DNA of 64,000 nt from Scandinavium manionii (GCF_024764775.1 NZ_JALIGC010000040.1:806001-870000); one strand, 5' to 3'. Shown: positions 1 to 9,774, counted from the first letter of the stretch. Notes: a model not told the origin generated them from the letters alone. Numbers and translations: made by a program.

Positions 1-936
1 GAGACGGAAATAGTTGTGACGCACAGCGCTGAACAGTTCGCGAACCGTCGGCGGCGTGGCGCGCGACGCATCATCTTCACCATAAACCAGTTCTTTACGG
101 TAGGCCGCTTCAACGCGCTGGTTTTTGAAATTCAGCCCCGGAAGTTTGATACCGACCACGGCTAACAGGCCAGTGCCCATCAACGACCAGACAATTGCGG
201 CGATCACCAGACCGTACGGCAAATGGCCGACAATCGGCAGGTCTGGCACGTGCGCCGACAGCGTCACCAGCACCGGCAGGAAGGCAATCAGGGTCATGAT
301 GGCGTTGATAAAGCTAACGCCCATATCTTCAAGGGTCGACGCAAAGCGCATGGTGTCTTCCTGCACACGCTGTGCAGCACCTTCGATATGACGCAGTCGC
401 TGCCAGTTGTCCATGTAGTATTCGTTCATTGCGGAACGCCAGCGGAAGACGTAGTGGCTGACGAAAAAGTTATTCATCACCCCAATCACCACGGCGATCA
501 GCGCAATGCCGAGGAACACCCCGACTTCATGGTAAAACTGACCGATGCTCACTTTATGTGGTGCGGAAAGCGCAGTCTGGATGAGATCGTAGAACGGCGC
601 ATACCAGGCGTTGACCGCCACCCCCACTTCGACCAGGAACCAGGTCACGAAGATTATCAGAGAAGTGCCGAGAATCGACCAGTACTGCCAGCGGTGCGGG
701 CTGTAAAGACACCAGAACAGCGCAAAGACCAGCACACAAACCAGGTAGTAGGCATAGAACACGAGGTAGTCGAGAGACCAAAAACGCGCCGCGCTGATCG
801 GGATATCACCGGAAGCGCCGACAATATGAAGCAACCATTTACCCCCACCTACCTGCCAGAATATGACGGTGATGAGTGCCCAAATTGCCGCCGAGAGAAA
901 AAAGGGTCCCGGCTTAGGGAAAAAAGACTTAAACAT
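1..936 (-). CDS. sbmA: SbmA peptide/antibiotic inner-membrane transporter, C-terminus off the window
   Basis: An open frame runs leftward from an ATG at 936 through the window edge, giving 312 codons of a family usually about 406 residues, so the C-terminus is missing only because the window ends. The protein opens MFKSFFPKPGPFF and has several hydrophobic stretches typical of this SbmA/BacA transporter. SbmA imports microcin B17, bleomycin and proline-rich peptides across the inner membrane using the proton gradient. It lies upstream of ampH in the order known from E. coli. Identification is by remembered sequence and synteny. Confidence 0.93.
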   Translation of the reverse strand, partial: MFKSFFPKPGPFFLSAAIWALITVIFWQVGGGKWLLHIVGASGDIPISAARFWSLDYLVFYAYYLVCVLVFALFWCLYSPHRWQYWSILGTSLIIFVTWFLVEVGVAVNAWYAPFYDLIQTALSAPHKVSIGQFYHEVGVFLGIALIAVVIGVMNNFFVSHYVFRWRSAMNEYYMDNWQRLRHIEGAAQRVQEDTMRFASTLEDMGVSFINAIMTLIAFLPVLVTLSAHVPDLPIVGHLPYGLVIAAIVWSLMGTGLLAVVGIKLPGLNFKNQRVEAAYRKELVYGEDDASRATPPTVRELFSAVRHNYFRL

Positions 937-1059
937 ACATGCTCTCCTGCTAACTTCTTATCGTTTTAAGGTTGCTGTGTTCTACGAAAAATCGCCGCGC
1001 CATCACCGCGACAAAAGGTGAAGCTGGGTTGACCGTGATTGAGACCGATGAGAAAACGC

Positions 1060-1596
1060 TTAGTTCGTATGCCATTGCGTAACAATTGTTTCGACGGGTT
1101 TCACGCTGACCGGGTTTCCGGGCACCGTGAGCGTGCGCCAGACATCGTTGTAGTGCGCGATAAGCGTTGCGGCTTCAGCAGCCGAGCGGTTGGCAGTGGT
1201 ATGTGCATCTTCGGCAACGGTGATTTGATAGCCTTTGCTGGCGCCGACTTTCAGCGTTGTATCCACACAGTAATCCGTGGCGCAGCCGCACATCACAAAA
1301 GCGGTGATGTCGTTTTCTGCCAGCACACGTTCCAGCTCGGTTTTATAAAAAGCATCACAGGCCGTTTTGGTGACGTAAAGTGCTCCACTCGGCTGCTCGA
1401 GATCTGGCAATAATGCAAAGCCGTGACTCCCCTCTTCCAGACCACCTTCTTCGATGTGCTGAATAAAGATGACGCGGTCAGCGGCGCGAATCAGACGGTT
1501 CACCAGCGAGACGCATTCCTGTTGCTCACGACGCGGCGTTTCGAAGACACCGTTTTGCATATCGACCACCATGACAACGTGTTTATCCGACATCAT
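1060..1596 (-). CDS. Isochorismatase-family cysteine hydrolase
   Basis: This 178-residue protein has the layout of small cysteine hydrolases (isochorismatase/nicotinamidase fold): an early Asp in VVDMQNG, a Lys in VTKTACDAF and the nucleophile region GCATDYCVDTT. These form the expected Asp-Lys-Cys triad. The substrate cannot be read from sequence; relatives hydrolyse amides such as nicotinamide, ureidoacrylate or isochorismate ethers. Two adjacent ATG codons (1594-1596 and 1591-1593) follow a GGAG; spacing favours the second, so the protein may be one residue shorter. It is a single gene between sbmA and ampH, where E. coli K-12 has none that I recall, suggesting a lineage-specific insertion. 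Confidence 0.85.
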   Translation of the reverse strand: MMSDKHVVMVVDMQNGVFETPRREQQECVSLVNRLIRAADRVIFIQHIEEGGLEEGSHGFALLPDLEQPSGALYVTKTACDAFYKTELERVLAENDITAFVMCGCATDYCVDTTLKVGASKGYQITVAEDAHTTANRSAAEAATLIAHYNDVWRTLTVPGNPVSVKPVETIVTQWHTN

Positions 1597-1787
1597 TTTC
1601 TCCGTAACAGGTTGTGAACATTGAGACTATCATACGCGTGAGTTCACAAAAGCGCGTAGAGGCTTGCACAAAAACCGCCATATTTACCCGTCGTTACGTT
1701 TTTCTTGCGCAATTCCGGCGTAAAGGCGCTTTGCAAGTGGCCGTTTAATAGTATAAATACGCATTATCTTTCCATTTCAATTCATGG

Positions 1788-2954
1788 ATGCCTTCCTTGA
1801 AACGTAGTCTGCTATTTCTTGCGGCGCTGTGTGCTGCTTCGCTGCCTGTGGCTCAGGCCGCACAAACTTCTCCGGACCCGGTTTTTGCCTCAGATATTGT
1901 CGACCGATACGCCAATCATATCTATTTCGGTAGCGGCGCGACGGGCATGGCACTGGTGGTTATTGATGGCAACCAGCGCGTGTTTCGCAGCTTCGGAGAG
2001 ACTCGGCCAGGAAGCAACGTCCATCCGCAGCTGGATTCTGTGATCCGCATTGCCTCATTGAGCAAATTGATGACCAGTGAAATGCTGGTGAAGCTGCTCG
2101 ATCAGGGTGTGGTGAAGCTTAATGATCCACTGAGTAAATATGCTCCGCCGGGCGCAAACGTGCCTACATATCAAGGGAAACCGATTACGCTGGTGAATCT
2201 GGCGACGCATACCAGCAGCCTGCCGCGCGAACAGCCCGGTGGTGCAGCGCATCGTCCTGTTTTTGTCTGGCCAACGCATAATCAGCGCTGGAACTGGCTC
2301 AGTACCGCGACACTGAAAACCGCGCCGGGAACCCAAGCAGCTTATTCAAATCTGGCATTTGATCTTCTGGCCGATGCATTGAGCGCAGCCGCAGGTAAAC
2401 CGTATCCGCAGCTTTTTGAAGAGCAAATCACTCGCCCATTGGGGATGAAAGACACTACGTTTACTCCCTCACCGGATCAGTGCCAGCGCTTGATGGTTGC
2501 CGAAAAAGGGGCCAGCCCATGCGATAACACGCTGGCGGCCATTGGCAGCGGCGGGGTGTATTCCACGCCAGGGGATATGATGCGCTGGATGCAGCAATTC
2601 TTGTCTTCTGATTTTTATACCCGTAACCAACAGGCTGACCGGATGCAAACGCTTATCTATCAGCGTAGCCAGTTAACCCGAGTGATCGGTATGGACGTGC
2701 CGGGAAAAGCCACGGCTTTGGGCATGGGCTGGGTCTATATGGCCCCGAAAAATGGCCGTCCGGGCATTATTCAGAAAACAGGTGGTGGTGGCGGATTCAT
2801 TACCTATATGGCCATGATCCCGCAACATAACGTCGGCGCGTTCGTGGTCGTAACCCGTTCCCCATTGACTCGCTTTGTGAATATGAGTGATGGCGTTAAC
2901 GATCTGGTCGCAGAGCTGAGTGGCAATAAGCCGCTGGTTGTTCCCGCTTCCTGA
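1788..2954 (+). CDS. ampH: AmpH, class C beta-lactamase-like DD-endopeptidase/carboxypeptidase
   Basis: AmpH is a penicillin-binding protein that trims peptidoglycan crosslinks and aids peptide recycling. The product has an N-terminal signal sequence ending near AQA, the serine-active-site motif SLSK (residues 90-93), YSN (186-188) and KTG (330-332). Length is 388 residues against about 385 in E. coli. The ATG at 1788 gives MPSLKRS; an in-frame TTG at 1797 would give the shorter E. coli-like MKRSLL start, and no strong ribosome site decides between them. It is followed 3 bp later by the end of convergent iprA. Confidence 0.95.
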   Translation: MPSLKRSLLFLAALCAASLPVAQAAQTSPDPVFASDIVDRYANHIYFGSGATGMALVVIDGNQRVFRSFGETRPGSNVHPQLDSVIRIASLSKLMTSEMLVKLLDQGVVKLNDPLSKYAPPGANVPTYQGKPITLVNLATHTSSLPREQPGGAAHRPVFVWPTHNQRWNWLSTATLKTAPGTQAAYSNLAFDLLADALSAAAGKPYPQLFEEQITRPLGMKDTTFTPSPDQCQRLMVAEKGASPCDNTLAAIGSGGVYSTPGDMMRWMQQFLSSDFYTRNQQADRMQTLIYQRSQLTRVIGMDVPGKATALGMGWVYMAPKNGRPGIIQKTGGGGGFITYMAMIPQHNVGAFVVVTRSPLTRFVNMSDGVNDLVAELSGNKPLVVPAS

Positions 2955-2957
2955 TCG

Positions 2958-3575
2958 TCAATACTCAAGGGGCAAGCGGTGTATGGAAACCAGCTTGCCC
3001 TTATTCATTTCGATATAGTTTCCGGCGCGCAGCGCAGCAAGGACTTCTGCAATCACTGAGCGGGAAATATGGGTCCGCTGCTGGATATAGTTCATTACGC
3101 CTATCCTGGCCCGCAAAGCATCATCCCAACCCGACATCACCTGCAAGGTTGCCCTGATCTGGCTGTAGGAGTTTTTGCCAATCAGTTGAACATCGCGTGC
3201 CTCCTGCGCTCTGACAATCCAGCTTACCCAATGAAACGCTTCACGCCAAAGTTGATGCTGATCCAATAATTGCCGGCATTGCGAAGCTTCCAGCTGATAA
3301 GCCTCACAGTGGGTCAACGCGGTGAGTTGGTAACTTTCTGTTCGGGCATCTAACAGCCCGGCCAGGCCAAGAATAATAGGTGAAGGACTGATAGCAACCA
3401 GAATATCTTCCTGGGCTCGCTCGATTTTACACGTCCCCTGACGAAAGACGGTCACAACCGAGGCATTGCAATTCAGGCTCAACGTATCCTGTGGAGAAAG
3501 GATGAAGGTTGAAGCATTAGGGGAAAAGAGCTGATCAAGTGCGTTAAATGCGGACAACGGTTTTACAGCTAACAT
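2958..3575 (-). CDS. iprA: IprA (YaiV), Crp-fold regulator of peroxide resistance
   Basis: A 205-residue protein convergent with ampH. The C-terminal third (MNYIQQRTHISRSVIAEVLAALRAGNYIEM) is a winged helix-turn-helix and matches remembered E. coli YaiV closely, while the N-terminal half is a degenerate cyclic-nucleotide-type beta barrel. In Salmonella and E. coli IprA represses hydrogen-peroxide resistance; the ligand is unknown. N-terminal divergence from E. coli is greater than C-terminal divergence. Start ATG at 3573-3575. Confidence 0.88.
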   Translation of the reverse strand: MLAVKPLSAFNALDQLFSPNASTFILSPQDTLSLNCNASVVTVFRQGTCKIERAQEDILVAISPSPIILGLAGLLDARTESYQLTALTHCEAYQLEASQCRQLLDQHQLWREAFHWVSWIVRAQEARDVQLIGKNSYSQIRATLQVMSGWDDALRARIGVMNYIQQRTHISRSVIAEVLAALRAGNYIEMNKGKLVSIHRLPLEY

Positions 3576-3617
3576 GCGAGTGTCACATCCTGTGTCAATG
3601 CCATGTTAATGATAAAA

Positions 3618-3644
3618 AAAGCAGGGAACAATGTTCCCTGCTTT
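3618..3644. terminator. Bidirectional rho-independent terminator downstream of the autotransporter
   Basis: A perfect 13-bp inverted repeat (AAAGCAGGGAACA / TGTTCCCTGCTTT) with a one-base centre, flanked by an A-run at 3614-3620 that reads as a T-run on the minus strand. It lies just past the stop of the autotransporter gene. Confidence 0.85.
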
Positions 3645-3650
3645 GATTTA

Positions 3651-6509
3651 TTACCAGGTGTATTTCACGCCGACGTTTGCTGCCCAATTCTGGTCAACGT
3701 CACCGCCGCCCAGATAGTTAGCATCGGTATACGCGCTGAACTTCTTGGTAAAGTTGAACTGCGCACCAGCGCCTACACGTACCGCAGAGCCTTTAACGCC
3801 GTTATCGATATCGTCACCGTTAACGTTCGCATCATTGTCAGCATCGTCATAGACATAGGCGAGTTTGAAGTACGGTGTCAGGGCCTGATCTTCGCTATAA
3901 GTGAAGGTGTAGCCCGTATCGATACCCAGTTCGTAACGCATGCTGTCATAAGACTGACCATCCATACGCATATCGTTGCTCAGACGATAATCGTCGCCAG
4001 ACTGGAACAGACCTGAAATTGCGCCATACGGAGTCACATAACCCGCTGCGTCATATTTCCAGTCGTAACCCAGTTTCAGACCAAAGCCCCAGGCATCCGT
4101 TGAGGTGTCGCCATCAACATACTCACCATTGCTCATAGTTGCAGTCAGGTCGTTGTCAAAACGGCTATAGCTCATGTTGCCATCGAGGAACACGTTGTTG
4201 TCCCAGCGAGCAGAAGAGTAAATATAAGCAGACTGGCTATCCTGATCAACCTGACCAGATTTGTCGCTCATATCGCCCTTGGCGAAGCTTGCTGCAGCAC
4301 CGACGGTCCAGTTAGCGTAGTTACCATCAATCTGAGTATCCAGGCCCACCATGATGCCATTAACATCCTGGTCGTAACTGAGGGTGCCGTTGTCTCCGTC
4401 AAAGTTACCGCCGAAGTAGCTCACCCACACACCACCGTCATCAACCAAACCGTGACGAGCATTGCTCAGACGAGTACCCAGAGTATCCTGTTGCAGGTTC
4501 CAGATATTGGTGTTTGCAGACGGAATGCTCAACGCCATGTTGGCGTAGTCGGTCAGCTCACGCTGTTCCAGAACGACCGTGTTGCCTTGTTGCTGAGCCT
4601 GATAGGTGTAAGCACCCAGGTCAGCTTTGTTGGCAGCTGAGAAGGTCGCGGTGCTGTCCTTATCGTTAATATAGATAAGTTCTTTGTTTTTGTATTGAGA
4701 CTCTGAACCCGCGCCAGTCGCATCATTAATGCGAACTTTGTAGTTACCGGTTGCAGCATCAACACCGTCACTCGCATCATCAACACTGAACTCTTCATCA
4801 CCATTATTGGTATTGCCGTTACCATTAACAGTCAGGTGACCATCAGAGTTCATGGCGATAACGCCATAACCGTAGGTCGCATCAGAGGTATTAGTGGTAT
4901 TGGTATGACCGTTAACCAGATCGGCATTTAACACATAGTCATTGCTATTGATGTTAAAGACGCCGCCATTGGTCAGTTCTACAGTGTCGGTAGTCAGCGA
5001 GCGCGCATCGAAATCGTCGCCAGCGATGCTGAATTCACCGCCGTTTGAAACGGTAAGGGTATTCGCATACAACTGCGCGGTTTCATCCGACAGTTCAACG
5101 GTACTATAAGTATCAACGGTCAAATGGTCAGTCGCGACAGTACCATCTGTGCTGAGGTTCATCGCTGAACCATTAGTCAGCGTAATCGTATCCGCTACCA
5201 GGCCAGACCCATCAGCAACCTGAACAAGTGAACCATTGTTCGCGGTCAGGGTATCAACCTGAGAACCATTGACGGTATCCCACTCTGAACCGTTATTCAG
5301 CGCTACGTTAAACACACCGCTCTGGAAAGTCTGGTCGTCAACAACATTGCCCCAATTATCATACGTCGAATTGGGTTCAAGACTATTAACGGCTACGTCA
5401 TACATAGAGGCTGGTGCAATCGCGTCATAACTGAAAATTGCATCACCGACCCATTTGCTGCCGTTATCCAGCGTAATGTTCAGTTCATCAACGTTCAGGC
5501 TATCGTCAGTCCAGCCGCCATTGGTATCCAGCACGCCATCATCCGAAGAGTCATGGCCATACGGGTAGAAGTTCGCGTTGAAAGTGCTGTCAAACACAAC
5601 GTCGCCCATCAGCGTAGAATTGCTGAAGTTTACGTTGTTTTTCATTGAGTAATCGGAAGCCGAGTTATCAACGAAGGAGAGTGCTACGTCATTCGCACCG
5701 CCATTACCGGTATAATCACTTGGCTCTTCGGAATTACCATACCAGCCGTTATCTTCCAGTGGTGTATAAGCACCAGAAGTGACGGTAGAATCGGTCACAA
5801 CAATGTTGTTATCCCATGTGTGAGATTCAGTGGTGTAATCAGCATTAGTGGTGTCGCCTTGCGACAGAGCGATACCGGCAACATGCGAGTTATCACTGAT
5901 GTTGATGTTACTTTCAACATTCAACGTCACCGCTGTGCCCAGATCCGCAAAGCCCAGGCGATGATCTTCGGTTGTCGCTTTGTCGCCATCCAGATAGGAA
6001 TCAGTGAAGTAGAAATACTCGTAATCATCGTCAATCGTAGAATTGGCAACATTCAGAGTAAAGACATCACCATCATTCCATTTATAGTCAACTGGCGTGC
6101 CGTTAGTCCAGCCGTAAGTGTAGGCATCAGCACCACCATCACCGTTACTGCCGAAGACCTGCCCGGAAGTAATCATGCCGTGAATAGTAGAGTTGGAAAT
6201 ATTCAGCGTATTAGCGGTACCATCTGCATAATCATTATTCAGATAATAAGTAGAAATAACGCCATTTACGACATCACCGTTGAAGTTCTGATCGAAGGTG
6301 CCGTCTGCTGCGTTATTATAGATATAACCATTGTAACCAACGTAATTGATATTATCTGCGTTAGTCCAGTCACCCCAGCTAAAAGCTGTGTCTGAGTCAT
6401 CGTGGTAAGTGAATGTATCGTAGGTTTCTGCATTTGCCTGAGAAGCGATTGCCAAAGTGCAGGCTAATGCTATTTGTGATAGCGCAATTTTATTTTTCCA
6501 TGGGTGCAT
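3651..6509 (-). CDS. yaiT: YaiT-like type Va autotransporter adhesin
   Basis: A 952-residue protein with a signal peptide (MHPWKNK, hydrophobic core, cleavage near SQANA-ETY), a long Asn/Asp/Thr/Ser-rich passenger with repeated beta-helix rungs such as TLTNGSAMNL, ELTNGGVFNI and TVSNGGEFSI, and a C-terminal autotransporter beta-barrel from roughly residue 680 to the final NVGVKYTW, ending in the aromatic residue expected for Bam-dependent insertion. It sits between hemB and iprA, the locus where E. coli K-12 carries yaiT broken by an insertion sequence; here the frame is intact. Passenger function is unknown; adhesion or aggregation is inferred from family. A GGAGG-type ribosome site precedes the ATG at 6509. 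Confidence 0.85.
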   Translation of the reverse strand: MHPWKNKIALSQIALACTLAIASQANAETYDTFTYHDDSDTAFSWGDWTNADNINYVGYNGYIYNNAADGTFDQNFNGDVVNGVISTYYLNNDYADGTANTLNISNSTIHGMITSGQVFGSNGDGGADAYTYGWTNGTPVDYKWNDGDVFTLNVANSTIDDDYEYFYFTDSYLDGDKATTEDHRLGFADLGTAVTLNVESNINISDNSHVAGIALSQGDTTNADYTTESHTWDNNIVVTDSTVTSGAYTPLEDNGWYGNSEEPSDYTGNGGANDVALSFVDNSASDYSMKNNVNFSNSTLMGDVVFDSTFNANFYPYGHDSSDDGVLDTNGGWTDDSLNVDELNITLDNGSKWVGDAIFSYDAIAPASMYDVAVNSLEPNSTYDNWGNVVDDQTFQSGVFNVALNNGSEWDTVNGSQVDTLTANNGSLVQVADGSGLVADTITLTNGSAMNLSTDGTVATDHLTVDTYSTVELSDETAQLYANTLTVSNGGEFSIAGDDFDARSLTTDTVELTNGGVFNINSNDYVLNADLVNGHTNTTNTSDATYGYGVIAMNSDGHLTVNGNGNTNNGDEEFSVDDASDGVDAATGNYKVRINDATGAGSESQYKNKELIYINDKDSTATFSAANKADLGAYTYQAQQQGNTVVLEQRELTDYANMALSIPSANTNIWNLQQDTLGTRLSNARHGLVDDGGVWVSYFGGNFDGDNGTLSYDQDVNGIMVGLDTQIDGNYANWTVGAAASFAKGDMSDKSGQVDQDSQSAYIYSSARWDNNVFLDGNMSYSRFDNDLTATMSNGEYVDGDTSTDAWGFGLKLGYDWKYDAAGYVTPYGAISGLFQSGDDYRLSNDMRMDGQSYDSMRYELGIDTGYTFTYSEDQALTPYFKLAYVYDDADNDANVNGDDIDNGVKGSAVRVGAGAQFNFTKKFSAYTDANYLGGGDVDQNWAANVGVKYTW

Positions 6510-7003
6510 CAGTCATCCCTCCTCAGGGATAAAGTCATGTTAATCCGTCAACGAGCATTTCAAAAAACTAAGATTATCTTGCGGGAAGCATTATGCGATG
6601 CGTTGATAAAAAGGTTCAATTGTTCTTTGGGTAAAGTATGATTCCAGACAAATATAATAATTCTTTGAATTTTATGAGATGGAAAGCCAGTATCCATGAG
6701 GCCTACAGACAACACCTGCTTAAATCAGGATAAAAGACAAACACATTCAAATAACGCACTCACATTAAACAACCAAAAACTAAAATATATAAAAACAGCC
6801 AAAACATAATCCGAGAATATATATACAATACTTATTGATTATTAAATTAAATAATCAAACCTAATAACTGGCAGATTTATCTTCTAAGGGCCGAAAAGGC
6901 GAAGTAACCACTGTTGAAGAGGCCGTTAATGGCCATTTTAGCCGATCAGCCCCTCTTTAATTCGGTTACAATGAATGCATGTTCCATTAACATCAGGCCT
7001 ATC
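6510..7003. other. A+T-rich divergent intergenic region between yaiT and hemB
   Basis: About 494 bp without a convincing gene. It separates two divergent genes and must hold both promoters. Bases roughly 6640-6880 are strikingly A+T-rich with A-tract runs, the composition that H-NS favours; silencing of the autotransporter is a possible consequence but only an inference. Confidence 0.6.
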
Positions 7004-7978
7004 ATGACAGATTTGATCACTCGCCCTCGCCGCCTGCGCAAATCCGCTGCGCTGCGCGCAATGTTTGAAGAGACATCACTGACCCTTAACGATCTGGTGC
7101 TGCCTATCTTTGTTGAAGAAGAAATTGACGATTACAAGGCTATCGAAGCGATGCCTGGCGTGATGCGTATCCCGGAAAAGCACCTTGCCCGTGAGATTGA
7201 ACGCATTGCTAACGCCGGTATCCGCTCCGTGATGACCTTTGGGATCTCTCACCATACCGATGCCACCGGCAGCGATGCGTGGAAAGAAGATGGCCTGGTG
7301 GCGCGCATGTCACGCATTTGCAAACAAAGCGTGCCTGAAATGATTGTGATGTCGGACACCTGTTTCTGCGAATACACCTCACACGGCCACTGCGGCGTGC
7401 TGTGCGATCACGGTGTCGATAACGACCAGACGCTGGCAAATCTCGGGAAGCAAGCCGTGGTTGCTGCCGCTGCTGGCGCTGATTTCATTGCCCCGTCTGC
7501 GGCAATGGATGGTCAGGTTCAGGCGATTCGCCAGGCGCTGGACGCCGCCGGATTCACTGATACCGCGATCATGTCTTATTCCACTAAGTTCGCCTCGTCG
7601 TTCTACGGCCCGTTCCGTGAAGCTGCCGGAACCGCGCTGAAAGGCGACCGTAAGACCTATCAGATGAATCCGCTGAACCGCCGCGAAGCGATTCGCGAAT
7701 CGCTGCTCGACGAAGCCCAGGGCGCTGATTGCCTGATGGTGAAACCTGCCGGTGCCTATCTGGATATAATCCGTGATATCCGCGAGCGCACAGAGCTGCC
7801 AATTGGCGCCTATCAGGTCAGCGGCGAATACGCGATGATTAAGTTTGCCGCTCAGGCAGGTGCAATTGATGAAGAGAAAGTGGTGCTCGAAAGCCTTGGC
7901 GCAATCAAACGCGCAGGCGCAGACCTGATTTTCAGCTACTTCGCCCTGGATTTAGCCGAGAAAAAAATCCTGCGTTAA
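7004..7978 (+). CDS. hemB: Delta-aminolevulinic acid dehydratase (porphobilinogen synthase)
   Basis: HemB joins two molecules of 5-aminolevulinate to porphobilinogen in haem synthesis. The 324-residue product has the zinc-binding cysteine cluster SDTCFCEYTSHGHCG and the two active-site lysines in YSTKFAS and MVKPAGAY (Schiff base). The frame is open upstream to 6914, but the ATG at 7004 gives MTDLITRPRRLRKS, matching the E. coli start and length, with AGG upstream. A 10-bp stem follows the stop. Confidence 0.97.
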   Translation: MTDLITRPRRLRKSAALRAMFEETSLTLNDLVLPIFVEEEIDDYKAIEAMPGVMRIPEKHLAREIERIANAGIRSVMTFGISHHTDATGSDAWKEDGLVARMSRICKQSVPEMIVMSDTCFCEYTSHGHCGVLCDHGVDNDQTLANLGKQAVVAAAAGADFIAPSAAMDGQVQAIRQALDAAGFTDTAIMSYSTKFASSFYGPFREAAGTALKGDRKTYQMNPLNRREAIRESLLDEAQGADCLMVKPAGAYLDIIRDIRERTELPIGAYQVSGEYAMIKFAAQAGAIDEEKVVLESLGAIKRAGADLIFSYFALDLAEKKILR

Positions 7979-8002
7979 TGCTTGTGCCGTCGTATCGACG
8001 GA

Positions 8003-8026
8003 TGCCCTCTCCCGCAGGAGAGGGCA
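8003..8026. terminator. Stem-loop after hemB
   Basis: A perfect 10-bp inverted repeat (TGCCCTCTCC / GGAGAGGGCA) with a CGCA loop lies between convergent hemB and tauD. There is no long T-run, so it may be a weak terminator or a repetitive intergenic stem of the kind common in enterobacteria. Confidence 0.55.
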
Positions 8027-8098
8027 AAAGCGAAGTCGCCAGCCCTTAGCCCGGCGATGCGAAATCCCGATTTCACGCATATTCAGAAAACAAGCCCA

Positions 8099-8950
8099 TC
8101 AGCCTGCCCGATAGAACGGCTTATCCCCCAGGATGGTCGCACGGTGCATGATACGCCGCTGCGGCAGATAATCGGCATTGGCGTAATGCTGCGTCACCCG
8201 ATTGTCCCACATTGCCACATCCCCTTCTTGCCAGCGCCAGCGCACCTGAAATTCCGGTCTGGTGATGTGAGCAAACAGAAATCCCAGCAGCGTTTCGCTC
8301 TCTTTCTCGCTGACATCCACAATACGCGTGGTAAAACCTTCATTCACAAACAGCGCCTGCTTGCCGGTCACCGGATGCGTGCGCACTACCGGGTGCAACA
8401 GCGGCGGATTTTTTGCCACCGCGCTCAGCCAGCGCTGATGCTCGTCTTCCGTTTTAAGATGCTTCCATTCCGGGAACGATTTACGGAAATCATGCTCCGC
8501 CTGTAGGCCATTGAGCAGCGTTTTAAGCGGGGCAGACAGCGCTTCATAAGCCGCAATCCCGCTGGCCCACAGAGTATCTCCACCGGTTTCGGGAAGCTGT
8601 TTTGCCGCCAGAATCGCCCCGGCAGGCGGCGTCTCAATGAAAGTCACATCGGTGTGCCAGTTATCATTATCCGGCGGATTATCGTTATGCGTATCGAGGA
8701 CGATAATCTCCTCCACACCCTCGGCGTGTGGATAAACCGGGTGAATGTGCAGATCGCCAAAACGGTGCGCCAGACTGCGCTGCTGCTGCGGTGTGACCGG
8801 CTGCTCGCGCAGAAAAATAACCTGATGACGCAGCAACGCGTGGTACAACTGTTCAAACTGGTTATCGCTTAGAGGACGGGTCAAATCCAGCCCGGAAACC
8901 TGTGCGCCAATATACGGCCCTAACGGGCGAATGCTCAGACGTTCACTCAT
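8099..8950 (-). CDS. tauD: Taurine dioxygenase (alpha-ketoglutarate dependent)
   Basis: TauD oxidises taurine to sulfite and aminoacetaldehyde using Fe(II), oxygen and 2-oxoglutarate. The iron ligands are visible as HTD in NWHTDVTF and the distal His in TQHYANAD, with the 2-oxoglutarate-binding Arg in RRIMHRATI. The start ATG at 8948-8950 yields MSERLSI as in E. coli (283 residues) and overlaps the tauC stop by 4 bp (ATGA); a longer frame to 8968 is rejected. Last gene of tauABCD. Confidence 0.97.
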   Translation of the reverse strand: MSERLSIRPLGPYIGAQVSGLDLTRPLSDNQFEQLYHALLRHQVIFLREQPVTPQQQRSLAHRFGDLHIHPVYPHAEGVEEIIVLDTHNDNPPDNDNWHTDVTFIETPPAGAILAAKQLPETGGDTLWASGIAAYEALSAPLKTLLNGLQAEHDFRKSFPEWKHLKTEDEHQRWLSAVAKNPPLLHPVVRTHPVTGKQALFVNEGFTTRIVDVSEKESETLLGFLFAHITRPEFQVRWRWQEGDVAMWDNRVTQHYANADYLPQRRIMHRATILGDKPFYRAG

Positions 8951-9774
8951 GCAATTTCTCCATGCCACGGCGTCAGGCGGCGTTGTAGCGCCCGTAGGCC
9001 CAGCTCTAATACGAAAGCGATAACGGCAATCACCGCGATCCCGGCCAGCACCACATCGGTGGCCAGAAATTCCCCGGCGGACTGCACCATAAACCCTAAA
9101 CCTCGCGTGGCGGCGATGAGTTCAGCCGCAACCAGCGTCGACCAGCCCACGCCAAGCCCAATGCGCAGCCCAGTCAGGATCTCCGGCAGCGCACCGGGCA
9201 AAATCACAAACCACAAAATCTGCACCCGGCTGGCACCCAGCGACTGCGCTGCTCTCACCCGCACCTGCTGAGCACTTTTCACACCCGCCATCGCCGACAT
9301 CGCCACCGGGGCGAAAATCGCCAGATAGATGAGCAGGATTTTCGACGTCTCGCCGATACCAAACCAGATAACCATCAGTGGCAAATAGGCCAGGGGTGGG
9401 ATCGGGCGATACAGCTCAATCAGCGGGTCGAGAATACCGCGTACCGTTGGACTCAGGCCCATCGCAATGCCGACCGGAATACCAATAATCGCCGCTGCGA
9501 GCAGTGCAATCAGAATGCGCGTCAGGCTCGCCGACAGATGCTGCCACAGTGTGGCGTCCATAAAGCCCTGCGGCCCGGCGACAGAAATCAGTTTTTGCAG
9601 TACCTGCCCCGGCGGAGGCAGAAACAGCGGAGCGATCAGTTGTAACGCCGTCACCGCCCACCACAGTGCCAGCAAAATCGCCAGCGTCGACAGGCTCAAC
9701 GTCAGTTGACGCGACAGTGGCCAGCGCCAGTTCAGCGCCAGGCGGCGCGGTTTATCGTTCGCCACAATACTCAT
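8947..9774 (-). CDS. tauC: Taurine ABC transporter permease
   Basis: A 275-residue integral membrane protein of the binding-protein-dependent permease family, with about six membrane segments and the cytoplasmic EAA loop (RAAQSLGASRVQILWFVILPGALPEI region, near residue 175-200) that contacts TauB. Length equals E. coli TauC. ATGA overlaps link it to tauB upstream and tauD downstream, so the three are translationally coupled. Confidence 0.96.
   Translation of the reverse strand: MSIVANDKPRRLALNWRWPLSRQLTLSLSTLAILLALWWAVTALQLIAPLFLPPPGQVLQKLISVAGPQGFMDATLWQHLSASLTRILIALLAAAIIGIPVGIAMGLSPTVRGILDPLIELYRPIPPLAYLPLMVIWFGIGETSKILLIYLAIFAPVAMSAMAGVKSAQQVRVRAAQSLGASRVQILWFVILPGALPEILTGLRIGLGVGWSTLVAAELIAATRGLGFMVQSAGEFLATDVVLAGIAVIAVIAFVLELGLRALQRRLTPWHGEIA

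Noticed and set aside
223..969. 248-residue plus-strand frame
   Set aside because: It lies antisense to the clear sbmA coding frame and has no family features.
3603..4016. Plus-strand frame opposite the autotransporter barrel
   Set aside because: Shadow frame created by the biased codon use of the autotransporter gene.
5000..6500. CRISPR-like periodicity in the autotransporter passenger
   Set aside because: The repeats are protein-level beta-helix rungs with diverged DNA, not identical repeats with regular spacers; no cas genes are present and no CRISPR array was seen anywhere in the window.
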